Source: a virus
Virus record (IMG/VR): IMGVR_UViG_3300045970_000382
Span: 92,224-156,223 of that record
Strand: one strand, 5' to 3'
DNA length: 64,000 bases
Below are positions 56,014 to 63,216 of the stretch, piece after piece. The notes beneath the pieces were generated by a model. That model was not told the origin of the DNA. It saw only the letters and a list, made by a program, of their open reading frames with translations, and made no database searches. Each line of letters opens with the position of its first letter. The stretch's first letter is position 1. The position numbers and the translations under genes are program-made.

Positions 56014-56225
56014 AAGAGATAAATTTAAAGATATGGACTATTTTTTTCAGTCCATTAGATTTTCCCAACGAATACGTGGCTAGACAGTTTGATGTGGATC
56101 GACCCACTAATTTTCTTTTGAGAGGAGACAGTTTGGATGATTTACGAGTTAAGATTCAGAATAATTCGGAAAATCAATTAGTTAGGATAAACCGTTGCGA
56201 AGAAGACCATATTAGCGTTATTTAG
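56010..56225 (+). CDS. Small protein of unknown function
   Basis: 71 residues (MKEINLKIWTIFFSPLDFPNE..). ATGA overlap with the zinc-ribbon gene. No family recognised. A 17-nt stretch of its upstream neighbour's end (AAAAGGTATTAAAGGCT) is repeated just after its stop at 56238, a hint of local duplication. Confidence 0.55.
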   Translation: MKEINLKIWTIFFSPLDFPNEYVARQFDVDRPTNFLLRGDSLDDLRVKIQNNSENQLVRINRCEEDHISVI

Positions 56226-56284
56226 AGTTGGATATAAAAAGGTATTAAAGGCTAAGAAAGCTTAATTGAGAGAGGTAAATTCAT

Positions 56285-56809
56285 ATGAACTATGGCGATC
56301 TAACAATAATAGCCGAGATCCCTAGAATAAACAACCAAAGGAGAGTTTTGGTAAAATGCGTATGCGGTAATAGAACAGAAGTCTACCTACACCATTTAAA
56401 ATCAGGAAAGACGCGATCCTGTGGCAACCACAAATTACTACCTAATGGATCCTACCAAATTATAAATAAAAAGGAAAAAGAACCACATAGACAATCAAAA
56501 TCAAGGACTTACGCTTCGTATGCAGCCATGAAAGATCGTTGTCTCAATCCAAATTCCGACTCTTTTCAAGACTACGCAGGCAGAGGCATCACTTTAGATC
56601 CAAGATGGATAGAGTCATTCAGTTCTTTTGTAGAAGATATGGGAATAAGACCAGAAAACACTACACTAGATAGAATAGACAATAATGAAGGCTATACAAA
56701 GTCTAATTGCCGTTGGGCTACCGACATAGAACAAAACAATAACAAGAGAACCCAAGGACTAACAAAACTTCACAGGATTTTCGGCCAAATTAGAGAGGAA
56801 AAGAAATGA
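56285..56809 (+). CDS. HNH-type homing endonuclease with N-terminal zinc site
   Basis: 174 residues. N-terminal CVCGNRTEVYLHHLKSGKTRSCG forms a C-x-C...H...C site. HNH-like core: YAAMKDRCLNPNSDSFQDYAGRGITLDPRW, then LDRIDNNEGYTKSNCRWAT, the canonical D-N-N metal site of phage HNH proteins, followed by QNNNKR. Distinct from the AP2-fused family. Overlaps the 40-residue gene by 4 nt. Confidence 0.85.
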   Translation: MNYGDLTIIAEIPRINNQRRVLVKCVCGNRTEVYLHHLKSGKTRSCGNHKLLPNGSYQIINKKEKEPHRQSKSRTYASYAAMKDRCLNPNSDSFQDYAGRGITLDPRWIESFSSFVEDMGIRPENTTLDRIDNNEGYTKSNCRWATDIEQNNNKRTQGLTKLHRIFGQIREEKK

Positions 56810-56928
56810 CATACTACGATTATTTAAAAAGTATTATAAACCAATGGAATTTTTTAGATATTTTTCTAATTATTCTATTTTGTGGACTGACACTTGGATT
56901 ATTAATCCACCACGATAACAAGGACTAA
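56806..56928 (+). CDS. 40-residue single-span membrane protein
   Basis: MTYYDYLKSIINQWNF then a hydrophobic span FLDIFLIILFCGLTLGLLI and HHDNKD tail. ATGA overlap with the HNH gene. Function unknown. Confidence 0.55.
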   Translation: MTYYDYLKSIINQWNFLDIFLIILFCGLTLGLLIHHDNKD

Positions 56929-56933
56929 GATTT

Positions 56934-57164
56934 ATGATATTCACTAACGAAAGAAAACTTCAGTACACAAGCTACTGGCTAGCCCAATCTCAGGCTGGTA
57001 TCGCTGAAGAATTACTTGAAAAAGAACTGGATTCAATTCACACTACGAATTTAGATGCAGTAGCCCAAGGTCTGTTAATCGGTTTAGCCTCATTTTTAAA
57101 TTATGTAGAAGATCATGACTTGGACAGCCACCACATATCAGAATTAAAGAAAATGAGAAAGTAA
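56934..57164 (+). CDS. Small protein of unknown function
   Basis: 76 residues (MIFTNERKLQYTSYWLAQSQ..); helical, acidic. Follows the membrane peptide by 5 nt. No family recognised. Confidence 0.6.
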   Translation: MIFTNERKLQYTSYWLAQSQAGIAEELLEKELDSIHTTNLDAVAQGLLIGLASFLNYVEDHDLDSHHISELKKMRK

Positions 57165-57168
57165 ACAC

Positions 57169-57197
57169 TTGACAGATATAAGAGAAGTTTATATAAT
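57169..57197 (+). promoter_or_regulatory. Strong promoter driving leader K3
   Basis: TTGACA (57169-57174), 17 nt, TATAAT (57192-57197). Confidence 0.87.
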
Positions 57198-57205
57198 GAC
57201 AGACA

Positions 57206-57320
57206 GTTATTGAAATAGGAGAAAGTTGGAGCTCCAATAATTTCAATAACTTAAAAAGTTATTACTGAACCCTTGCTTTTAGATCGTACTCCAACACGAT
57301 CTATTTCAAGGGTTCTTTTA
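57206..57320 (+). ncRNA. Kissing-loop leader RNA K3 (two hairpins, terminator)
   Basis: Hairpin 1: 11-bp stem GTTATTGAAAT/ATTTCAATAAC with GTTGGAG (57225-57231) in its apical part. Linker AAAAAGTTATTACT. Hairpin 2: GAACCCTTG/CAAGGGTTC with inner AGATCGT/ACGATCT stem and loop ACTCCAAC; CTCCAAC (57289-57295) is the exact complement of GTTGGAG. TTTTAC follows. Ends 13 nt before the ATG at 57334. Confidence 0.85.
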
Positions 57321-57333
57321 CGAGGAAAAGAAG

Positions 57334-57531
57334 ATGAATTTAACAAAAAGAACAAGAACAGAATTCTTAGTCAAAATAGAAGAACGAAGAATTGATAAGA
57401 AATTAATCCCTACCATCAATGCTAGAGACTTGTGGAGCAAATTAAGAAGTAAACAACATTTTTCAGATTGGATTAAAAACAGAATAGACAAGTATGATTT
57501 CGTAAAAGGAGTTGATTATGGAATTAATTAA
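57334..57531 (+). CDS. AntA/AntB-type antirepressor N-domain, short
   Basis: 65 residues. PTINARDLWSKLRSKQHFSDWIKNRIDKYDFVKGVDY is the AntA/AntB antirepressor motif (ARDL..L..kq.FsdWI..RI..y.F..G.Dy). Full antirepressors carry a further C-terminal domain; here the frame ends right after the motif, inside the next gene's start. May be a natural small regulator or a truncated antirepressor. Confidence 0.75.
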   Translation: MNLTKRTRTEFLVKIEERRIDKKLIPTINARDLWSKLRSKQHFSDWIKNRIDKYDFVKGVDYGIN

Positions 57532-58252
57532 GAGAACCAAAACTGATAAGAGGACATTTGAGTCCTTAAATTATAAGAAGTATGATGGATATGGGTATAT
57601 TTACATTATTGAGTTTGAATCAGGAGCTATAAAGGTAGGAATGACAACAAATTTTAACCAGAGATTAAAAACACATAGAACTACATTGGGAAGAGTATCT
57701 CCTGTTTTACGTTTTTGGGTATCAGTTTTACATAGTAATTATTTGGAAAATGAGAAAGAGTTAATAGAGTTTATTTCTTATGACGAAAGATCAGAAGTGA
57801 CTTTCAAATCTTCTTTTGACGTTGTTAGACGTGAAGCTGAATTACTTGATTTTGAACAGGAAAGTAGATTACAATATTTAATGAGAGTAGATACAGCGAT
57901 AGAATCAAAACCAAAAGATATTATAAGTTACTTAGATTACATTAGTTCTGATTTCAGTAATCATGTAGCAATTTCAGAATGGTTAGTGGAGGAATCTAAT
58001 TCTAAAGATTTGAAACAATTAAAAATGGATTTATTTTTAGTAATGGATAATGATCTATATTCATATTTAGATAATTACTTTTTGGATCTTTGTTCTGATA
58101 ACGGAGGAGGTATAAATTTAGTAGGTAAAGGATGGAATAAAGAAGATAAAGATCCTGTAATTTTTAATATGTACCCAAAAGATTTATTAGATGATATTAT
58201 TCCAGAAATAAGACCTATTGTAAATTATAGGTTGAGACAGGTAACTTCGTAA
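57518..58252 (+). CDS. T5orf172/GIY-YIG-like domain protein
   Basis: 244 residues from the ATG at 57518-57520, with AAAGGA 7 nt upstream; a TTG two codons earlier is less likely. The N-terminal MELIKR matches the start of the two GIY-YIG genes at 61372 and 63217. GYIYIIEFESGAIKVGMTTNFNQRLKTH is a T5orf172 (GIY-YIG-related) domain often fused to antirepressors. The C-terminal ~130 residues are acidic and unassigned. Overlaps the AntA gene by 14 nt. Confidence 0.75.
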   Translation: MELIKRTKTDKRTFESLNYKKYDGYGYIYIIEFESGAIKVGMTTNFNQRLKTHRTTLGRVSPVLRFWVSVLHSNYLENEKELIEFISYDERSEVTFKSSFDVVRREAELLDFEQESRLQYLMRVDTAIESKPKDIISYLDYISSDFSNHVAISEWLVEESNSKDLKQLKMDLFLVMDNDLYSYLDNYFLDLCSDNGGGINLVGKGWNKEDKDPVIFNMYPKDLLDDIIPEIRPIVNYRLRQVTS

Positions 58253-59353
58253 GAGTTACTCATACAAATAATCTTATAACTCCAGAGTTTCGATTAAGAA
58301 GAAACAAATAGTACATTGGATCCAGGTAGCACTTTTAATTTTTGTGTTATCGGGATACTGGGAGTTCGGAGAGAGAGATCCAAATCCAAGTGTTTTTGAA
58401 CTTTCCTGGGAAGTGTTTTTTAAGAGATCCAAATCTATCTTTATTGTTAAGAAGAAAATCCAAATCCATTTAAGAATTACATGTTTGTAAGAAGATGGGA
58501 TTTATCAAGAAATAAATCCATTTTAAGCTAGATTACTTCCCAGAACTGGCCTTCTAGACATAATATGCCTCGAAATCCCAGTCTGAGTTTGCCCAGGACT
58601 ATCCTTGCACCTTGATCTATCCAAACCTTATCAATTAATCACTGTCAAGAATCTTTGATTTAAGCAACGATAATTTTTTACTGCTACCATTGCATTGCTA
58701 GTAAAGGACTCTAGTCACTATCAGCTTATTTGGTGGCTTAAATTGCGTATTTTTGGCTAGTTGTTAGTTACATGGTAGCAATAATGAAAGCATATTGCAA
58801 GACGCGATTGAAAATAAATTGTCAGACCAAAATCTAGCATAAAACAATAAGCTGAAATGATGTTCTAAAAATAAGACATAGTGGTGTATATCACTTGACT
58901 CTGTTTAGTGCCAAAAATAAGCATAAATCCATCTAATTAAAGATAGAAGCACGACATATCGATCTAGATCATACTTATGAACAATCCAGAATAAATCTAG
59001 ATTTAATTGAGAAGAAACCTAGGCAAAAGGCCGTTAGAGACGTTAGGGTTTTAGCAACTTCGTAAGCCTTTATTTATAAAAGGATGGATTAAATCCAATA
59101 AAACAGGACAAAAAGTTATTTTCGCCACTGGTGGGAATTTTGAAATTACAAAACTCTATCATTTTTTATGGATTTGGAAGCCACTGAGTTAGTCTAGATT
59201 GAGTGGCTTCTAGAATTGAAAAACAGATATGGATATACTGGGTGTGCCAAAATATATGAATCTAGATTTGCTAGCCCCTTGCTCTGACCTGCTGAAAATA
59301 TTGTTAATCTAGATAATACTTGCCCAGAGCTTATCTAGGTTTAGTATTAAGCC
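58253..59353. other. Non-coding region with interlaced complementary segments (~1.1 kb)
   Basis: No plausible gene. Three 9-10 nt segments (58682-58690, 58722-58730, 58748-58757) are exact reverse complements of three later ones in the same order (58772-58780, 58846-58854, 58910-58919), giving interlaced pairs. A GAAGCCACT/AGTGGCTTC hairpin lies at 59177-59210. CTAG occurs about 15 times between 58,527 and 59,340. Probably a structured RNA or a DNA site; no tRNA found. Confidence 0.55.
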
Positions 59354-59385
59354 AAAAAGAGAGTCAGATAATAAATATCTGACTC
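59354..59385 (-). terminator. Strong minus-strand terminator
   Basis: Minus strand GAGTCAGATA-TTTAT-TATCTGACTC (59361-59385) followed by TCTTTTT. Ends the operon of genes 59491-61080. Confidence 0.88.
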
Positions 59386-59428
59386 TTGAGTTGAGCCATT
59401 ACAGCCCATCGGTGTACAACATGACATT

Positions 59429-59463
59429 GTGGAATAAAATCTTTTATTAAAATCTTATTCCAC
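59429..59463 (-). repeat. Perfect 9-bp hairpin upstream of the terminator
   Basis: GTGGAATAA (59429-59437) and TTATTCCAC (59455-59463) with internal AAAATCTTTTATTAAAATC. Together with the palindrome at 59469 it gives a structured 3' UTR. Confidence 0.6.
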
Positions 59464-59468
59464 AACCA

Positions 59469-59483
59469 GCACGTCCATGTGCT
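59469..59483. repeat. AGCACRTCCATGTGCT palindromic repeat, copy 1 of 3
   Basis: Also at 60131-60146 and, with one change and partial arm, 62859-62873. Each lies in a short gap between minus-strand genes. Confidence 0.6.
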
Positions 59484-59490
59484 GTAGCCA

Positions 59491-59784
59491 TTAAATACTG
59501 ATTAGATATATGAAGTAATGCTCTTCATTGTATTTTGCCACGGTATGACCTGAACTTTTAAACGTATCATATACTTCAGGCATATACAGTCTTAAGTTAT
59601 CAGCACCTTCTGACGAATCATATCTACCAATGCCAATTCTACTTTTGCCATTTTCAGCAATCTTGTCAGTAATAAGTGCAGTGAGTGACTCTACAATAAA
59701 CTTTCGTTTTACTTGTGGAGTCGGTTCAGTTTCACTTTGTTCGAGCCGTATACCGTATTGAAGATCGTATTTCATGTTGTTCAC
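59491..59784 (-). CDS. Small protein of unknown function
   Basis: 97 residues (MNNMKYDLQYGIRLEQSETEPTPQ..). Overlaps the 59781 gene by 4 nt. No family recognised. First ATG may be MKYDLQ, three codons in. Confidence 0.6.
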   Translation of the reverse strand: MNNMKYDLQYGIRLEQSETEPTPQVKRKFIVESLTALITDKIAENGKSRIGIGRYDSSEGADNLRLYMPEVYDTFKSSGHTVAKYNEEHYFIYLISI

Positions 59785-60110
59785 CAGTCAATTGATCTAG
59801 TTATATTCTCTTCGTAGTTCCAAGGGTTGCCTTGAACTTCTAAGTCATCAAAGTCTTCACCAATTCTTATGAAGCCATATTTTTCATCATCCATATCTTC
59901 AAGCATTTTCATGATTGAATCTACTTCAGCAAAGCCTGGTGTGTTCATGTACCACTTGATACCTGATACGTAAAAAAGTATACCTTCATGGCTGCACTCA
60001 CGAGGTGTCGGTTCAGTAAACACTTCGTTAATCATGTTCTTTTGTTCGGCATCCAATTCGTCATAAATTGATTCATCTAAAACCAGTGCCACATCACTTC
60101 TGTAACCCAT
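59781..60110 (-). CDS. Conserved phage-type protein (MGYRSDV family)
   Basis: 109 residues. MGYRSDVALVLDESIYDEL and GILFYVSGIKWYMNTPGFAEVDSIM, GFIRIGEDFDD resemble a widespread small phage family with no known function. Confidence 0.65.
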   Translation of the reverse strand: MGYRSDVALVLDESIYDELDAEQKNMINEVFTEPTPRECSHEGILFYVSGIKWYMNTPGFAEVDSIMKMLEDMDDEKYGFIRIGEDFDDLEVQGNPWNYEENITRSIDW

Positions 60111-60159
60111 GTTATGTACTCCCGATAGTAAGCACGTCCATGTGCTTGATTGTTATGGT

Positions 60160-61080
60160 TTAAGCCGCAGCTTGTTCTTGGTTTTTGCGTACACCACGTT
60201 TGGCTTTAGCCACCACTTCTACCAGTTCAGCAGCGATGGTCTCAACTGTTTCAACATCTCGTTGTAACGATGTTTCAACGGCTGGTTCTACTACTGGCTC
60301 TGGTACAGCCGTGATTTCAGTCTTCACTGTGTTGAATAGTGCATTGTTATGAAACCACTCAGTCCATGCAGCTTGTTGATGCTTTTTAAAGCTGGGGCCG
60401 ATGTTTGAATACACTCCGGTACTCATGGCTGGTTCTCTTTCAGTCATCACCGCCATGCCTAATAAAGCGTATGACAACTTGTTGGGGAATGGTTGCCATA
60501 CACGTTTCGTGACTTCACTCACAGTCTGCTTGCTGACATGGTATGACAAGCCGATCTCAATGAAAGTTCTCAATGAAATCAATGGTGCCCAGTTACGTAA
60601 ATGTTTCTTACCAGCACGTTCGCCGTACGATCTTTCAAAAAAGTTAGTGCCTGGTTTTAACCATTGTGCCGCAATCAATCCAGCTTTTGCCGATGCTGTG
60701 TATACTTGGTACGAAGTGGTAACTCCGAGTTTGTTCACAAACTCTTCAACTTCATTAACATCTGGCATAACAATAACCAGTGCTGGAGGTGCTGGTAATT
60801 GTGCCGGTAATACTTCACCTTTTAATTCAGCATCTGATTTTTCAATCATTTTGTCAATTTTAGCAACGACACCCTCAATGGTTGGCTGTGCGACTGGTTC
60901 TTCAACCACTTCGACAGCCACTTCTACAGCTGGTACATCTTCAATCACTTCAACCACTGGTTCTTCAAAATGCAATTCGGTAGCCAATGTGGTCTCAGCT
61001 TCAATTGTTTCAGCCACGTCTACGATAGTTTCAACTACAACTACTGGTTCTTGTTTGGTTTGTTTTGTATTCTTTTTCAT
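60160..61080 (-). CDS. Protein with Val/Glu/Pro-rich arms and a central basic domain
   Basis: 306 residues: an N-terminal ~95-residue low-complexity Val/Glu arm, a central domain ~105-235 (VEEFVNKLGVTTSYQVYTASAKAGLIAAQWL..KKHLRNWAPLISLRTFIEIGLSYHVSKQTVSEVTKRVWQPF), and a C-terminal Val/Glu/Ala arm with a basic end. GC content and codon use are richer than neighbours. The reverse strand is open too but is only a shadow. Function unknown; the core may bind nucleic acid. Confidence 0.65.
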   Translation of the reverse strand: MKKNTKQTKQEPVVVVETIVDVAETIEAETTLATELHFEEPVVEVIEDVPAVEVAVEVVEEPVAQPTIEGVVAKIDKMIEKSDAELKGEVLPAQLPAPPALVIVMPDVNEVEEFVNKLGVTTSYQVYTASAKAGLIAAQWLKPGTNFFERSYGERAGKKHLRNWAPLISLRTFIEIGLSYHVSKQTVSEVTKRVWQPFPNKLSYALLGMAVMTEREPAMSTGVYSNIGPSFKKHQQAAWTEWFHNNALFNTVKTEITAVPEPVVEPAVETSLQRDVETVETIAAELVEVVAKAKRGVRKNQEQAAA

Positions 61081-61135
61081 TTCAGTTCACCGTTTAAGTT
61101 AAAAAATTGTTTTACTGTTTTGATACAGTGAAGCT

Positions 61136-61164
61136 AGTATACATTTTATAAAAGTTAAACGCAA
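61136..61164 (-). promoter_or_regulatory. Sigma-70-type promoter
   Basis: Minus strand TTGCGT (61159-61164), 17 nt, TATACT (61136-61141), upstream of the 306-residue gene. Confidence 0.65.
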
Positions 61165-61371
61165 TAGCAAATTGAAGATATTTTTAATTTATTTTTATAT
61201 CATTATATACAGCCACAAAACGAATTTTCTAGTAGAAATAAGAAGTTATCTACGAATGATTTAGGTTGAATTTAGATTGAATCTAGATTATTTGTGGGTT
61301 TTATTTACGTTACTATCTTGATTTGTCAGTAGTGATATGATAGACTGGTTTTAATTTATATACAATATAAG

Positions 61372-62076
61372 ATGGAACTAATTAAGAGAAAGAAGACTGT
61401 TTATAGGAAGAGGAAAAAGACTGTTTATAGGAAGAGGAAAAAGACTGTTAGAGATTATATAGTCTACTTACATAGATCACCATCTGGTAAGTGTTATGTG
61501 GGATTAACTAAAGATTATGATAGAAGATGTCTAGAGCATAAAAAGGATAATAGGTGTAGATTATTTGCTAGAGCTATTGAGAAGTATGGGTGGGATAATT
61601 TAGAACATACCATACTTGAATCTGGATTGACTTTAAAAGAAGCTAAAGATAAAGAATCATATTATATAGAGAAGTACAACACATTCGTACCAAATGGGTA
61701 TAATTTAACTACGGGAGGCGAAGGTTACATAGTTTCGGATGAAACAAGGAAGAATATGTCTCAAGCTCATAAAGGAGAAGTAAGGGAATATTTAAGGGGA
61801 AAAAATCTATCTGAAGAGCATAAAAGAAAGATATCTGAAGCTATGAAGAATATAACTAAGGAGACACGAGAAAAACTTTCTTATCGTGCTAAAAATAAGA
61901 CTGAGGAACATCAGAGGAAGATAACTGAAGCGTTAACAGGTCAGAAAAGATCTGACGAAACTCGTCAGAGGCAAGCAGCTTCAGCTAAGAGGCGTAAGAA
62001 AAGAGAAAGAGATAAAAGATTGTTAGAAGCAATTCAACAGTGTAAGCACCTAAAGTCTAGATCAATTCTAGAGTGA
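61372..62076 (+). CDS. GIY-YIG homing endonuclease, copy 2 (leaderless?)
   Basis: 234 residues. N-terminal lysine/arginine-rich repeats (VYRKRKKT twice, from a 24-bp DNA repeat). GIY-YIG core RDYIVYLHRSPSGKCYVGLTKDYDRRCLEH, then LFARAIEKYGWDNLEH and LKEAKDKESYYIEKYN with the catalytic Glu. NUMOD repeats (SDETRKNMSQAHKG, SEEHKRKISEAMKN..) and a basic tail. Five bases separate TATACAAT from the ATG and there is no Shine-Dalgarno, so a leaderless message is plausible. Confidence 0.85.
   Translation: MELIKRKKTVYRKRKKTVYRKRKKTVRDYIVYLHRSPSGKCYVGLTKDYDRRCLEHKKDNRCRLFARAIEKYGWDNLEHTILESGLTLKEAKDKESYYIEKYNTFVPNGYNLTTGGEGYIVSDETRKNMSQAHKGEVREYLRGKNLSEEHKRKISEAMKNITKETREKLSYRAKNKTEEHQRKITEALTGQKRSDETRQRQAASAKRRKKRERDKRLLEAIQQCKHLKSRSILE
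61393..61450 (+). repeat. 24-bp in-frame tandem repeat at the 5' end of the GIY-YIG gene
   Basis: AAGACTGTTTATAGGAAGAG plus GAAA, units at 61393 and 61417, with a partial third at 61441. It adds a Lys/Arg repeat absent from the paralogue at 63217. Confidence 0.85.
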
Positions 62077-62203
62077 TAAAGACAGAAGATGTCAATTTGG
62101 ATCGATAATAACGCAATCTAAATCTATAATCATTCGTGGTGGAATGAATGTAAATAAGAGTGACTCCATTCACTCCATTTACTATGTGGTAGTGAATCAA
62201 CTT

Positions 62204-62494
62204 TTAGAGTGGTCGTAATTGCAAAACAGATACATTTCGTTCATCTTTAATGACTCTAATGCATCTGTATCTCAGTTTAATGACACGAAAAAACGAATTA
62301 ATATCTTCGGCATCGCTGTGATCTACTGATAACCAAATATCGAATATATCCATCAGTTCTGGTGCGTAGCAGATTGTTGAAATACTACCTGCTTCTATTT
62401 CCCAAATGCCATTGTCATCGACATCTAAGCATTCTTCTATCATTGTTCTTACTTGTTTTATTTCTACAGCATTATAGCTTGCGATATTACTCAT
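62204..62494 (-). CDS. Small protein of unknown function
   Basis: 96 residues from the ATG at 62492-62494 with GAGGA upstream (MSNIASYNAVEIKQVRTM..). Acidic; strand-rich C-half. No family recognised. Confidence 0.6.
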   Translation of the reverse strand: MSNIASYNAVEIKQVRTMIEECLDVDDNGIWEIEAGSISTICYAPELMDIFDIWLSVDHSDAEDINSFFRVIKLRYRCIRVIKDERNVSVLQLRPL

Positions 62495-62564
62495 CTTATT
62501 TTCCTCAGTGTGTGCTACCGCCGTTCTATAAACGAAGTGTAACACACTCTTGTTAAGTTGTCAA

Positions 62565-62828
62565 TTAACTCCAACGATTCAAATACTTACACACTCTTGC
62601 AGCTTCAGCTCTAGTCAAGTATGGGTCTTTGTCTTGTTCGTTACTTAGATTTCCGTAGTAATCTCTTTGGCTGTCCCATATTTTGAAAGCTGGAATAACC
62701 AAATTGGGTTCAATCAACGTGGTTGACATTTCTACTGTGTATCTTTTCTTCATTGTCTTTACTCCGTAAAGTGCTAATGATTGATCCATTTCTTGTTCTG
62801 CAACATTCATTTCTTCTTGAGTCATCAT
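62565..62828 (-). CDS. Small protein of unknown function
   Basis: 87 residues (MMTQEEMNVAEQEMDQSLALYG..). GGTG ribosome-binding site. C-terminal DPYLTRAEAARVCKYLNRW. No family recognised. Confidence 0.6.
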   Translation of the reverse strand: MMTQEEMNVAEQEMDQSLALYGVKTMKKRYTVEMSTTLIEPNLVIPAFKIWDSQRDYYGNLSNEQDKDPYLTRAEAARVCKYLNRWS

Positions 62829-62858
62829 GATTTTTACACCGTGGTTGGTTGGGGTTAA

Positions 62859-62873
62859 AGCACATCCATGTGC
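62859..62873. repeat. AGCACRTCCATGTGCT palindromic repeat, copy 3 of 3
   Basis: AGCACATCCATGTGC, in the gap between two minus-strand genes, as copies 1 and 2. Confidence 0.55.
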
Positions 62874-62882
62874 GGTGGTTGG

Positions 62883-63032
62883 TTAGTGTTGTGGAGTAGC
62901 TTCAATCAGTATCATGTAGACTTGACGAAGTTTATCATTCAGTTCAAGCCATGTTTTACAACCACGTCGTGTGGCTTGCATTAAACCGCGTATTTTGTGG
63001 ATTTCACGACTTTTGTTATCAATTTTTTTCAT
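62883..63032 (-). CDS. 49-residue protein of unknown function
   Basis: MKKIDNKSREIHKIRGLMQA..KTWLELNDKLRQVYMILIEATPQH; basic helical N-half. Led by the strong promoter at 63082-63110 and a GGTG ribosome-binding site. Short but well supported by its signals. Confidence 0.55.
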   Translation of the reverse strand: MKKIDNKSREIHKIRGLMQATRRGCKTWLELNDKLRQVYMILIEATPQH

Positions 63033-63081
63033 TTTATACACCGTTAGATTATTGTTGCTGGCGTTATTACCAACAAATTAT

Positions 63082-63110
63082 ATTATATATAAACTAAACT
63101 TGTAAGTCAA
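63082..63110 (-). promoter_or_regulatory. Strong sigma-70-type promoter
   Basis: Minus strand TTGACT (63105-63110), 17 nt containing AGTTTAGTTTATA, TATAAT (63082-63087). Confidence 0.85.
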
Positions 63111-63216
63111 AGACTATTTTCAGTAGAAACAAGAGGTTACTGAGAATTATTTCAGATGTGATCTAGACAAGTTGGCGGGGATATGTTACAATTTTTAATT
63201 TATATACAATGTTAAG

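Noticed and set aside
60401-61102. Long plus-strand open frame (233 codons)
   Set aside because: It is antisense to the 306-residue gene, extremely Ser/Thr-rich, and mirrors the Val/Glu repeat codons of that gene; no ribosome-binding site.
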